64,000 nucleotides of DNA from Neckera pumila. Taxonomy: Eukaryota; Streptophyta; Bryopsida; Hypnales; Neckeraceae. The notes beneath the pieces were generated by a model, which saw nothing but the letters and a program-made list of their open reading frames with translations, made no database searches and was not told the origin of the DNA. Both the position numbers and the translations under genes were made by a program. Shown here one piece after another: positions 47,229 to 59,308 of the stretch. Positions within the stretch are counted from its first letter, which is position 1; every line of letters starts with the position of its first letter. Location: the NCBI GenBank assembly GCA_963969595.1, contig OZ018416.1, positions 14,586,065 to 14,650,064 of the forward strand, given 5' to 3'.

Positions 47229-47882
47229 TAGACCCCTAAATGATGAAGGGTGTTTTGGAGCATCATCAACTTTGGATTAGCAATATTTAATTTTTCAATC
47301 CAACAATTTGAATTTTGCACATGGATGCACAAGGATTGTCTTGAATGCAAGTCAAATTTTATAGAATTTGCATTAGTGGTTACAAAACTTCTTGAATTCC
47401 TTAAGGATTTTCAAATAAATTTAAAAGAAACTCATCAACTTGCATAACACTTGAACACACATTTGCTAGAAACAACTTGAAAGATGAGCCGTACAAGTGC
47501 AAAGTCATGAAAACCTTTAAATCTTTTTTTCAAAATTTAAAGGTAAATATCTTTCACATAGTGAAGTTACAACTTTACAACTTTAATACAATATACTTCA
47601 ATGAATTAGCTATATATTGTTATAGACGGACTGAAAATAATAGTCAAAATAAAATTTATTTTTAGCTTGCTAAATTGAGACAAAAAAACACATTTCATCT
47701 TATAATTGAACAACAACTTATTTGAATTGGATATAAATCAGAGTGCTAGAAAGTTAGAATGTTTGAAAACATAATACAAATTATCTTAAAATGTAATTTT
47801 AAAACATTAGTTGTTAACTTTTCAATGATTTGCTCAAAAAATGCAAAAGCACCAAATGGACATCTATTCTTTTAGGGATTAA
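47229..47882 (+). mobile_element. TTAA element, type 3, divergent (654 bp)
   Basis: Starts TTAGACCCCTAAATGATGAAG, ends TTCTTTTAGGGATTAA. Internal blocks are weak but collinear with the other type 3 copies. The 65- and 62-codon ORFs are incidental. Confidence 0.65.
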
Positions 47883-48517
47883 TTAATTTTTCATTGAACA
47901 TATTTTTATGTACAATCGTGGAAAAATATGTTTCATTCTATTTAGAATATCAATGTGAAGGTTGTGAAGGTTTTTGTTTTGTGGGCAATCATAGCATTTA
48001 CTTGATGAAACAACTTATATGTTTTATTTTGCCCCCTTTTGGACAATTTTCCAGAAATAAAAGGTCTACATGGTTTAGATTGCTTGCTAATGCAACCTCA
48101 CCAATAGGATAGATGGATTTCAATTCCATATGAGGGTTATTAATAGTTTAGATTTTCTATCCATTTGCATACTTCTAAGCTAGAAGGATAAAAAATCAAG
48201 CTTCTTTTTTTTATTTTTTTTCCCTGGAACTTAAATTCAATTCTCCACCAGAAAGAAGTTTTACAACATAACTTTGTAGTATAAAATTTCAAGTTACAAG
48301 GATTCGAAATCTTACTATCTATATTAAAAGAAACAAAAAAGTGTTTGTCACCTTTAATGCTAATGTCTTGCACTCTTTGTGGTCATAGTCTAGTGCAAGA
48401 TCCTATAATTGTGTATTTACAAAAAAAGCATTCAAAATTTTTCTTCTTCACAATATTATAGCAATTTTGGAGAGATTTTTGGTGAAATATACCGAGCCAT
48501 GAAACTTTTGGGATTCA
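47883..48517 (-). mobile_element. TTAA element, type 2, shortened
   Basis: Directly adjoins the previous copy (ATTAATTAATT junction). The head at the right reads CCATGAAACTTTTGGGATTCA. Blocks GGGCAATCATAGCATTTACTTG (47981) and CAACCTCACCAATAGGAT (48090) fix the orientation. The tail is missing. Confidence 0.6.
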
Positions 48518-49135
48518 TTTTTATATTGTCATCTATTCTTTCTAGCAAAATCATTGTGAATCACATGAGTTTATGAAGAGTATTTTTTTATAAATTGGAC
48601 TTTGAAAACATGCAACCTAACATTAGGTAGGCAATCAAAAATAATCCAATTTTTGGACCAATAGGTGTATTATTCATTTCTACATAAAATTCAAAAAGCC
48701 ATACATCAATTACTTTTTGGCCTCAATATTTTTTTTGGATTAACCCCCAAAAGATCAAGATGTTCAAATTTTGAATAATGGATGAATGCAAACATGTCCT
48801 GAACACACATGATCTTCATTTTGCTAAATATTTGCAAAATTCACAGTCTTACATTTGTACAATATGTATCTATACAACTTTCCTTTGCAAGTATTCTAGA
48901 GTTTAAGGGATACAAGTTTGTTTGACTTCAAAAACTAACTATCTCAACTCAAGGGAAAATAAATCTTGTGAAAATTAAAAAATATACAATCTATAGTCAA
49001 ATATAGAAGGAATTTACAATTTTTGTTTTCAAATTTCAAAATTTATTGAAAAGTATTGGTTAGTGCAACAATTAATTCAATCATATGAGTATGATGTACT
49101 GGATGTATTTCACAACATTTATTGGAAAGTCATCA
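48518..49135. other. AT-rich stretch, nothing recognised
   Basis: A TTAACCCCCAAAAGATCAAGATG at about 48739 may be another truncated element head; unconfirmed. Confidence 0.35.
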
Positions 49136-50056
49136 TTAATCCCTACAATTCCTTGACTATGTTTTCACCAAAAACATTCCCAAACTACCATTTCAAGTAC
49201 AAGTACCAAATTTTAGGGAAAAAACAAAAATTTTGGATAAATGTAATCGTAGGCTCTTGTAATAACTGATTTGAGAAGATGTGGAAAAAATTTCAAAAAT
49301 TTCTACCATATGGATTGCAAGATAATGTTTAAATTGACATAAATCCTTTATTTGGCCCTATGAAAAACATGGCAACAACACTTCACAAGGCGACATTTAT
49401 ATGAAAAAATGTCTAAAATGGTGGTGCTTCTTCGGATTCATTCTTCAAGACAAGTTGGCTACATCCATGAAATTTTTTAGATAATTTGGAATTGTACAGC
49501 ATATAGGAAAAAATGGTAAGCAGAAAGAAGTAGAGAATGATTCAAAGTACGAAATTGTTAAGAATTTAGTTATAGAATTCAAAAATGCCAATCCGAATGG
49601 TTATAATGTTGTGAAGAAACAATCTACATCATACAGTTTTATTTTATTTCAAAAAATATTGAAAATTGAAAATAAAAGACTTCAAAGTTTATTTTAGAAT
49701 AGAGAATCTATAACTACCTGCAAACAAAGACTCCTCATAACTTTCATCTCATTGATCAAAATGGAATGATTAAAAGCTTTCCATGTATATATAAATCTAG
49801 AAAATCAATTTCAAATTTTTGTTTTAGAAAAAATGTTTTTTTCTAATTTGTCTGGCTAGTGAAAAAAAATACATATCATATGATAACTTTTGAACCATGT
49901 AGTCAAAAGTTATAAAAATGGTTGAACCTTAAAATAAAACCTTGTGTCCATGTTTTATGGAATTTCAAAGAAATAAATAAAAACTCCATTTGTAGTGAGC
50001 TTCCCATAACTACTATATATATTGCTGAAAAACGCAATTTAGTCCTTTAGGGATTA
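49136..50056 (+). mobile_element. TTAA element, type 1b, full-length
   Basis: TTAATCCCTACAATTCCTTGAC to AGTCCTTTAGGGATTAA, 921 bp. The head is type 1; the tail is subtype 1b (TCCATTTGTAGTGAGCTTCCC at 49985). This shows that type 1 heads occur with two different tails. Confidence 0.82.
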
Positions 50057-50914
50057 AGTTATTATTCTAGGTTGCATTCTATAATGTACTCCTAGAATTT
50101 TATACATCTACTATTTATTTCTACCATACTAGTTGTAGCTAGAGAAAGATGTAAATTGATTTATTCTATTTATGAGGTGTATCACTTCAAAATTAGTGTC
50201 ACTACCCAAAATCGTTTCAGAAAAAAAGAATTGAGTCCTATACAGTAATAAATCAGCCTGCATTACTTCAAAAATATTGCAAATATTTGAGGCGTTGGTA
50301 ACTCAGTGTCACGTGCACTTATAGGACTACCGGTATACAAGACAAATCAATTCCGTTATTAAAAACAAAAACTTTAAAAATTTTAAAAATATTTGAAAAG
50401 ATCAGTGGGGGCAGACCGTTTTGGCTTCTGTTTTTCCGGGTCCCAGAAAGTTCTATTTATGACCTGAGGCCGTCATTTGGTCTAAGAGAAAACAAAACTA
50501 TTTTTTTTGAAAACTAAATTAGGAAAACGAATATGACGTAAGCCCTTAGTTGCCGTCATGGAGTAATGAAATTTTAAATTTTGCGAAGACAGGTCTTCAG
50601 TTGAAGCCAATGGTGAGCAGATACTCCCACTATTGAGGGGAAATACAAATTTAGAGGGGAAATACAAATTTAGCCCCCCCAATAGGCAACAAATACTACA
50701 AAGCGAAAGCCTTGACATCAGAGGGCCAGAAGCTAATTCCAGGGTCTTTGGGGGTCGTGGCTTTTGGCAGAAAAAAGAGGGCATGGGTTCAAAAGGGATG
50801 GGGCATCAATTTGAACTTTAAAAGTTTGCTAATCTGGGAATCTAGTCTAATTAAAAAGTGACGACCAAGCTTTTGAGACTCTGGGCTTTTTCCTTGACTA
50901 ATTGTATTCCAGAC
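50057..50914. other. unique stretch, no gene supported
   Basis: Contains a tandem duplication of a 21-bp unit (GAGGGGAAATACAAATTTA) at about 50634-50675. A 100-codon reverse ORF (50482-50784) has no domain. It might be a retrotransposon or MITE remnant. Confidence 0.35.
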
Positions 50915-50964
50915 CTTAACCACTAAAGTTCCATGACTTTGTTTTCATCAAAAATACTCAAAAA

Positions 50965-52097
50965 TTAGTCCGCATTGACCTCAACCTCTAAAGGACCGAG
51001 GCCCTTTTTTTGCCAAAAAACACTCAAAACTGCCATTTCTATAGCAAAAAGTAAAAAAATTTGAAAAATGTTTTTTTTCTACATCTAAACATAGGATCTT
51101 ACACCTAACTAGTATAAGAGTGTGTGGAACAAATTTCAGAATTTTTGACCGCACAGATTGCAAGATATCTGTGTTTAAAGTGAAAAAATCAAGTTTTTCA
51201 GCACATTGTGGGACTAGATTTTTTGACTTTTGAACATTTTTAACTTTATTTTTTTCCACTACAAAGTTTTGAGCTTTTAATGTTTATACTGGAAAATTGA
51301 GTTGAGAATCTAGCCAAAAAAAAAAGTTCAAAAAAACTTAATTTTCATTATTGAAAAAATTGTTAAGTAGAAGTAGGTACAAGATAGAAGGAAAATCTAA
51401 AATATTCATATATTTTTGGTGGGATTAAAATGCACTAATTCCAATGGTGAGAATGTTCTAGCAAGTATACTAACCATGCAAAAAAAAAGTTTGAAAAATT
51501 TGAAAAATTGCATTCAGAAATGAATCCTACAAGTTATTTTTTTCAAGAAGATGCTCTAACTGCCTAGAAAACAAGAATGTCCATAACTTTCTCATACAAA
51601 ATTTAAATTAAATGAATCAAAGCTTTCTAGATAGAAAAAAAATATAATCTATGAGAAAAAAAATACTTAAGAAAAAAAGTAAAAAAATTGCAAATTTTTT
51701 TTTCTGCCCGCCGTCCCTTGTTTTGAGCTTATTTGGTCATAACTTCTGTTCCCAAGCACCGATTGTGAAAAAAAATTCGAAAAATCAGAAGAAAATTTCA
51801 GCCCGTAGGTACCTACCCCAAAACGCATTTGTCCCCCGAAGGGACAATGGTCCTTTAGGGGTTAAACTACCTTGGGTAATGGCCAGGTGGTAGGGACTTC
51901 CGTTGGAATCTACGAGGTTCCCGGTTCAATTCCCCATGCTGACATTGCTCGCATGGGGGCTTTTCAGCACACGAGGAGTTGTTGTTTGTCCCTCCACTTG
52001 TCCTGATGGGGATTAAGTACATGGCAAAATCATGGCTGTATTAGGTCTATCGTAGCTGTGGTCTTTGAAGGCCGTATGTTAAAAAAAAAAAAAAAAA
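50965..52097 (+). mobile_element. tRNA-derived SINE, interrupted by a TTAA element
   Basis: A polymerase III promoter can be read: box A-like TGGCCAGGTGG at 51880-51890 and box B GGTTCAATTCC at 51923-51933, 43 nt from box A. An unrelated body follows, then poly(A) of 17-18 bases ending at 52097. The flanking 9-bp duplication ACTCAAAAA (50956-50964, 52098-52106) is typical of L1-type retroposition. The 5' 16 bp are separated from the rest by the TTAA element at 50981-51865. There is no tRNA fold beyond the promoter, so it is not a tRNA gene. Confidence 0.8.
50981..51865 (+). mobile_element. TTAA element, type 2, inserted in the SINE
   Basis: TCAACCTCTAAAGGACCGAGG to GGTCCTTTAGGGGTTAA, 885 bp. 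The tail shows GTAGGTACCTACCCCAAAAC and CCGAAGGGACAATGG. It sits near the 5' end of the SINE and is therefore the youngest of the three nested layers. Confidence 0.83.
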
Positions 52098-52860
52098 ACT
52101 CAAAAACTGCCATTTGTAAAACAAATACCAAATTTTTTGAGAAAATCTTTTTTTGACACATGTAGCTATAGGATCTTGTAGTATGCTGACTTGAGAATAT
52201 GTGGCAAAAATTTCAAAAATTTCCACAGCGTGGATTGCAAGATATAAGCATTCGCTAAAATCATTTTTTGGCCCTGCGAAAAATAAAGCAGCTACACTTC
52301 TGACAAGCTCACTTTTCTATGAGAAAATGTCTAAAATAGTGGTGCTTCTTTGGATTCATTTTTCTAGACAAGTTGGCCACTTGCTTGAAAATTTTTACAT
52401 CATTTGGAATTGTTCAACATGTAGAAAAAAATAGTAAGTAGACAATAATAGAGAATGATTCAAAATACTTAATTATTAATAATTTAATTATGGAATTGAA
52501 AAATGCCAATCCCAATGGTTGCAATGTTGTACGTAGTAATAAACAATGTACATTCTATAGTTTTATTTTTTCAAAAGATATTAAAAATTGAATAAGATAA
52601 ACGATTTCAAAGTTTATTTTAGAGTTAAGAATCCATAACTGCCCGCAAACAAAAAATCCTCATAACTTTTGACCCATCGATCAGAATGGAATAATTCAAA
52701 TCTTTCCACATATATATAACTCTAGAAAACCAATTTCAAATTTTTGTTTTCTCAAAAAAGTGATTTTTTGATCTGCTCGGATTGCCCAGTTATAAAAAAT
52801 AAGTAACATAATAGGCCATAAATTTTGACTCATATTTCTAAATGTCATGAAATTTCACTA

Positions 52861-54071
52861 TAAAAAGTCCACATTTTAGGTGAGGTTAGCGTAATTTTAG
52901 GAGACGGACTTTAATGGACATATAAAACAACTTGTGTTTTATTTTTATTTCAATATAATATTGTCCAAGGTAACATTTGGATACAATGGTTTTATATTTT
53001 TTTAGATAATATAATGGCTTGATTGATATAAAGGGTATTAGAAGGAGAAGGCTTGAAATCCAATTACTGTTTCAACTCATCAACCTTCTACCATACCTTT
53101 TCAATTAGACTTAAAGAATATGTACACCTTCTAATTTTGCAGACAACGTAGATCTCATCTCTTCTCATTGCGGAAGGTGAGGCAAAAATCCAATCCTAAA
53201 ATTTCTACTTGTCTAAGGTTGAGGTCCACTTCAAGCTATTGGCTTAGTATATCTATCATCCTATCCACTTCATTTTGTTCTAGAGTGGCCATGACATAAC
53301 AGTGGATGAATACTACACTGAGAAAATAAAGAAGACCTATGCGCCTATTCACGAGGCGTCTTTCGGATAGAAAAGAGTGCCGGGAGAGTTTGCTCAGCCA
53401 TTGGACAAGATGCTCTATTTTACAGAGGATATCGTTCACATCTAGTACCATTAGATGTAAACCACTTGACTAGGGTTATGATCAATGACTGTTGACTACA
53501 ATCCAATTTTGAACCAAACTTTATCTATAGTACGTGACATGAATTAAACAAAGGAGAAAAACATCACGATATTGCATAACTATGTACAATTCTCATGCAT
53601 TGTTTGTACATATGTCACTCAAGATGCCATTACCTATTAGACAATGTTCATTAGTGATACAATGATACATGCATGAACTTACATTATAAAGTGGATACAT
53701 CCAAAATCGTCACAAATTGGGCTATGGATAATTTGAAGGCTGAATAGTTAATGATAGAAACAAGACAACAAATAAATATATAGAAAAAGAAGAAACGCAC
53801 AATAAATTTTCTAATTCTGGCAAATATAAGACCACAATAGGGATACAAAGTTTAGAAAGTTAGAGTGATAAAACAACTAATAGGCAACCTTCAAAATGAG
53901 CGACCACATTCAAAAGCTTCTCCTCCCAAGGTATCAGAAATGAAGACATGGAGCTAAAATCTTGACATTAATTTTCAAAAAAATATGCAAGCTTGTAAAG
54001 CAACAAGTCAACTTTCAATGCAACAAGCTACAAGCAATAAAATGCAGTTTATATTAAGAGCTATCAACAAC
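52861..54071. other. AT-rich stretch, no gene supported
   Basis: A 71-codon reverse ORF (53236-53451) lies in a slightly less AT-rich patch; no domain seen. No element borders. Confidence 0.35.
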
Positions 54072-54901
54072 TTAACTCCTAAAGTTCCATGACTGTGTTT
54101 TTACCAAAAACACTCAAAAATTGCCATTTTTAATACAAGTACCAAATTTTTGAAAAAAAACTTTTTTGACACATATAACCGTAGAATCTTATAGTAAACT
54201 AGTTTTAGAAGATGTGGAAAAGCTTTCATAATTTAAGCCATGTGGATTGGAAGATATCAGCATTTGAATTGGCAAAAATCCTTTTTTTGTTCCTGCAAAA
54301 AATAGGGCAGCTGCACTTCACAAGGTCACATTTGTATGAAAAAATGTCTAAAATGGTGGTGCTTCTTTGAATTATTTTTCCTAAACAAGTTGGCTACATG
54401 TTTAAAATTTTTCAAATAATTTGGAATTGTACAACATATACAAAAAAAATCGTAAGTAGAAAGAAGTAGAGAATGATCCAAAACACTAAATTTTTAAGAA
54501 TTTAATTATGGAATTGAAAAATGTCAATTCCAATGGTTGTAATGTTTTAATAAACAACCTAAATCTTATGATTTATTTTTTTTCAAAGTATTTTTTCAAA
54601 ATTGAGTTAAATAAACAACTTCAAAGTTTATTTCAAAGTAAAGAATCCGTAACTGCCCGCAAACTAAAAAACATCATAATTTTTTACTCATTTTTTTACC
54701 GAGGTGAAAAAAATAATATATTTGGCCATAATTTTTTATTTCTATTTTGAAATGTCATGAAATTTAGTGCGCATGAAAGATATTCCTTGTCCCCGCCTTG
54801 TGTTAAAAATTTCATTTTAAAATATGAAAATCTCTAGTCCTAGGTACCTGCCCAAAATTGTTGTGTTGCTAAAAATAGCAGGCTGGTCCTTTAGGGATTA
54901 A
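54072..54901 (+). mobile_element. TTAA element, type 1, shortened (830 bp)
   Basis: TTAACTCCTAAAGTTCCATGAC to GGTCCTTTAGGGATTAA. About 100 bp are lost in the second half near 54690, where TTTTACTCATTTTTTTACC joins two normally separate blocks. The tail has GGTACCTGCCCAAAATTG. Confidence 0.83.
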
Positions 54902-54974
54902 ATCCTCCTGTTATTGAGCATTGAAGCCTTTGTACTCAATTGTAAAAATACAAATGTAATAAAAAGATGCCATA

Positions 54975-55103
54975 TTTTACTCATTGATAATTTTTAGTAG
55001 GTGCTTACACCATTTTAGGATGCAATTAAAGGGATTTTAACGCGATTTTACTCATTGATAATTTTTAGTAGGATGCAATTAAAGGAATTTTAACGCAATT
55101 TTG
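54975..55103 (+). repeat. imperfect tandem duplication
   Basis: TTTTACTCATTGATAATTTT followed by GATGCAATTAAAGG and TTTTAACGC occurs twice. The first unit has an 18-bp extra piece (GTGCTTACACCATTTTAG). Confidence 0.85.
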
Positions 55104-55749
55104 GGGGTACCCACCATATTATAATAGACACTCCAATTGTTGTTACAATTACTAGCGCCCTCTACTCGAAAGTCCTTAGTAAAGCAGGTCATTTACGATT
55201 ACAATTCAAAAGTTTAATCTCATTCAATTGAGTCCTTGAATATCAAAAAATTTCACAATCATCAAGAATTGAATTGATCTTAGCCACCACCACTATTTGC
55301 AATCCTAGTTATGATTTTAGTTTGTAAATACTATCCACTTTACAAGGAGGGAATGAAATGCACCTCTGAGAGGTCTTACACTCTACAAAGCATACATGTG
55401 TTTGATAGCATTAGGGGAGTTTGGGGCCTCTGGAAGACTGTTTCAGGGTTGTTCCCGTTGCTGGAAATTAGCATCCTATTGTCAGAATTTAAAAAAATAA
55501 TTTTTTTTTTTAAATTTTAAGAAAATTAAAAATTCAATAATATCTAATGTAGCAGTCTCTTGGCCACGTCAAATTGGAGTTTCCAAAGAGTTCCCCGAGT
55601 TCCCACAGTCTAAAAACTTGTGGTCTTCTTGAGGGCCCAAAAATCCTCTAATAAGTGGACACCAAATGTAAATTGCTAAAGAAGAATGCTTTCAAGATCA
55701 AGGCTTCAATTAAAGTACTAAAAGGATACAACACAAAAAATCACACATA
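55104..55749. other. AT-rich stretch, nothing recognised
   Basis: A TTAGGGGAGTTTGGGGCC stretch at about 55409 and AGTTCCCCGAGTTCCC at about 55590 could be the ends of a small element; not convincing. Confidence 0.3.
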
Positions 55750-56690
55750 TTATGAATTTAGACATTGTACTTGAGTGCTTGGAATGACCGAGTCCTTGAT
55801 GGAATTGTCAACCACATCCTCTCGAAACATTGTTGTAGTGGTTGCCCTAGTATAATAATTTTGAACAAAACTAAGTGAGTCAATAGAAGGTCCCATCTCC
55901 TTGCTTGGAACCGCTAGGAATGGTGTATGCGTACTGTCCATTGGCAACAGTTGCTCTCCACTACAACCGGCAAAGTAGACCTCCATCTAAAACTTTCATT
56001 GCTCCGCCATGAAATGCCTCATCTCCTCTCATTCAACTACCACCCTTTGAGCTTTCTTGAGCAACAACTTAATAAACTTCAAGTGATTTTGAAATCTTGA
56101 TTTTCCTTTTTCCTAAACGCCTTCTTCATTTTCTTGATGTGCTTCTTAAATGGTTACCATTTTTCTCCCGTTAGATTCAAGAGTCTAACAAGGTCAAAAG
56201 TCGCATGTCTTCAATTTTCTGCCTCCACCAATGTATTAGAAGACCTTGCCCAACAATGTGTCCAGTTTCTCATTGAACTTTATAACCTCTACCTTCATCG
56301 TCTTTGTTTCCTTGGCTCTCCCACATGAACCACTTCACATGTTGGACTTTGCACTCAATGTCCATTTGCCAGCAGGCCTTTGCTAATAGAGATGTTTTTT
56401 TGTAGGGATGTTGTTTATGACATTATCTTTTGTGTAGACCAAAGGATTTGAATCATTTTCAATGATTTTTTTCCGTCTTCTTGCTCGTCATCATCCATGT
56501 CTAAGCCAATCACTGTCTCCTTGGGTCTATGTCCTTCATCATTGTCACCAATGTGCCTACTTATATGGAATGGTCTTGTTCCTTGCCAATCCCATCACTA
56601 TTAAGAATGACCACACTTTGACCATTGTTGGAGTTAAGCATTTCTGCAACAATGTCCTTTGAAGCGTGCATGTCAGTCTAGCCTGCTAAC
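55750..56690 (-). pseudogene. decayed coding-like tract, origin unknown
   Basis: Read in reverse, coding-like pieces appear in changing frames broken by stops. They include a Lys-rich segment (KKHIKKMKKAFRKK) around 56110, then after several breaks an intact 78-codon ORF at 55750-55986 starting MEVYFAGCSGEQLLPMD. No domain recognised. Composition is less AT-rich than the flanks. It could be a dead gene or part of an old transposon. Confidence 0.3.
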
Positions 56691-58151
56691 TGTCCAGTAA
56701 GTGAGTTGTAATACCGAATATGTACTCGTAGGTTTTGACTAGCCTGACATGCTTAATATCATAGTTGTTTACGACAGAATCAAGTGGATCCAGGTCATTA
56801 GAAAAAAAAGTAGCCTTCCGGATTGCTGCTCCAAATTGACATGGCCAAGCTATTTCAAGCTTGGCCTACAATCTCGAAATGGCTGTTGGTGAGCAGTCTA
56901 TTTGGCTGATTGCTCGCCGAAACAGTCAGCTTTTGTCCTTCTTTTTCTTTTTCTTTTAATTTTAAAAAATATATATTTTTTCCAACGAAAATTTTAGAAA
57001 AAATAATTAATTAATTTTTTACTTGCAAATTTGGATTCTTGCGCCAATGTCACAACAGAAATTGCTGCGCAGAATAGGGGAAATAAGCATTTTTTTGTCC
57101 CGTAAAACTAAAATTTAGGGTCCTCCGGAAAGCTGTGAAGCAGCCCTCCAGAAGATTCATTTTTTCTCTAATGTTTGAGACCAATATTTCAATCATCAAG
57201 GTGACAACTTTGCTAGACTTTAAAAGAAGTTTTTTTTCAAATTATGCGGTGAAACATTTGAAAGACAACTTTGCAAGATGCAGATGATGTAACGATCTTC
57301 ATGATCACTTCCATGGTTAAAAAGGAATGCATGATATGTACCATTTACAAGAGCAAGAGAGTTTAGATTAGTGAAACCCTATGACCATAAGCTTTGAGAT
57401 CTTAAAACAATGGAAAAATAAGACTTTGTTGATTTCCATGGATGAGAAACAAAAACTAGAATTGGTCTCTTCAAGTGGTTTCAATCATGTATACTAGTTA
57501 TTTAAAACTTGTTATACAATGGAAGTGCAAAGAATAACCTCACTTGAATTAGAAACCAATGAAACAAAAACAAGTGGAGATCTTTTTAGTCTCACAAATG
57601 AAACCAAAATGAATAAATAAACACAAATGTAAGGAATAACTTCACTTACAACTAATGTTGTGTGTCAAATTTGCATGTCTTTCATCCGTTATTTGTTTGC
57701 ACTGTGCACACATGACAAGATTGTTAAAGAGTTGGAGATACATCTTTTTGTAGACACATAAATCCTTTGCTTTGGTTGATTGACCATGAAATGTTGTACT
57801 CATAACCACAAAGTTGCAAGTCAAATTCCTTTAGTGTGTATGCTCACATTTAATAACTATACAAGAATAGAACTTTTTTAAATGCTAGAGATAAAATCAC
57901 ATGAATTCTTTACTGTCTAAAAATTTTAGCTTTTTTATGAAAGGATTATATTATAGTGAAGAATATCACAGTGTATACAAATTCCTTGTCATTCTATAAC
58001 TAGAATTCGGTCGACATTGGAAATATGTCCAAGGTTCAAATTGCCATAAAATTTTAAATTTTAGGAATTTTTCAAATTTTTAAGTTTGAAAAGAAACTAA
58101 AGCAAATGAACATCATTTCATTAGTTTGGCTCAAATTCAAGCAATATCATT
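56691..58151. other. AT-rich stretch with small inverted repeats
   Basis: GCATGTCAGTCTAGCC (56667) and CTAGCCTGACATGC (56739) are imperfect inverted copies about 75 bp apart and may be a tiny MITE. CAAGCTATTTCAAGCTTGGC near 56848 is a short palindrome. No gene. Confidence 0.3.
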
Positions 58152-59089
58152 TTAACCCTTGAAGTTCTATTGTCCCCTTGGGGGACAAATTGGATTTTTG
58201 GCAGGCTCCTACAATCTCAAACTCTCAATACTTGTCATCATTTTTTTGAATTTTTTGTAAAGGTAGAAAAAAAACTCATTAGATTTTCAAAAATAATTTT
58301 TTAAATTTCAATTGAAGCTCGGGAGAAAAAGTTATGGCATAAAAAGCCCTTTTTTAGTTTGGCAAGCAAAAAGTATTCTAAAAAAAGCTTAAAGTAAACA
58401 ATTTTAAAATTTTGTTTTGAATAGATTATATTTTATCTACGTGGAAATCTTTTATTTATTCCATTTGGATTTGTTATATGAAAGTTATAGACAATGTTGT
58501 TTTGGGGGCAATCAGAGCATTTTCTTGAAAAAATAACTTGTAGGATTCATTTTTGACTTCAATTTTCACAATTAAAAAAAGAAAAGTTTTACAAGGTTAA
58601 GACCTCTTGCTAGAATAGTCTCACTGTTGAGATTAGTGTGTTCCAATTCTATCTTAGAGCTATTAATAATTTAGATTTTCGTTCAATTTTAAATCTACTT
58701 CTACTTAACAGTTTTTGAATGAATAAAAATTAAGTTTGTTCTTTTAAAAAAAATTCTAGACCCTCAACTCAATTCTTCATCACAAAAAATAAGAAGTTCA
58801 AAATCCGTACAACAAAAATTTTAAGTTATGAAGGTTCAAAGTCAAAAAATGTAGTTTGAGCAAGGTGCCAAAAAACATGTTTCCTTCACTTTAAATGCAA
58901 ATATCTTGCAATCTACGCGGTCAAAGTTTCTAAAATTTCTTGCATACATCCTTACACTAGTCTAGTAAATGGTCCTACGGTTAGATATGCAAATAAACAT
59001 TTTAAATTTTTTTCTTTGCTTTTTGCTCTAGAAATGGCAGTTTTGAGTGTGTTTTGATAGAAAAGAGGCCTTGGGACTTTAGGGGTTAA
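58152..59089 (-). mobile_element. TTAA element, type 2, full-length
   Basis: TTAACCCTTGAAGTTCTATTG (tail, followed by GGCAGGCTCCTAC) to GGGACTTTAGGGGTTAA (head), 938 bp. Sister of the copy at 59309 in the same orientation, 219 bp away. Confidence 0.87.
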
Positions 59090-59308
59090 AAGAAAGAAAA
59101 AAAGATCTAAACTAGGGAGCAACAAATTTGCAATGTACACTAGAATGACACACTTTGTGATCTATTTTTGTTGCATCTTTTCGCGTAGAAAGGTCCCAAA
59201 ATAGCTGCAAAAGGCATTTTTCAACAACATCCAAAGTCATTTCCATTCAAGCACTCTCAACACAAGAATTGGGTGAAAAATGCTTTGTAATCCCTACTTA
59301 CACTATTT

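Larger units (their letters stand above)
50916..52860 (+). mobile_element. TTAA element, type 1, split by a SINE and a second TTAA element
   Basis: The head TTAACCACTAAAGTTCCATGAC (50916) runs to ACTCAAAAA at 50964 and resumes at 52098 with ACTCAAAAACTGCCATTTG, so 1133 bp were added inside it. After the interruption all type 1 blocks follow (TAGGATCTTGTAGTATGCTG at 52168, ATGCCAATCCCAATGG at 52503). The copy stops at ATGTCATGAAATTTCACTA, so about 150 bp of the tail is missing. Confidence 0.82.

Noticed and set aside
50482..50784. 100-codon reverse ORF as a gene
   Set aside because: Contains a tandem duplication and no recognisable domain; no start or splice support.
51880..51945. tRNA gene
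   Set aside because: Boxes A and B are present, but acceptor and anticodon stems do not fold convincingly and a poly(A)-tailed body follows; a SINE is the better call.
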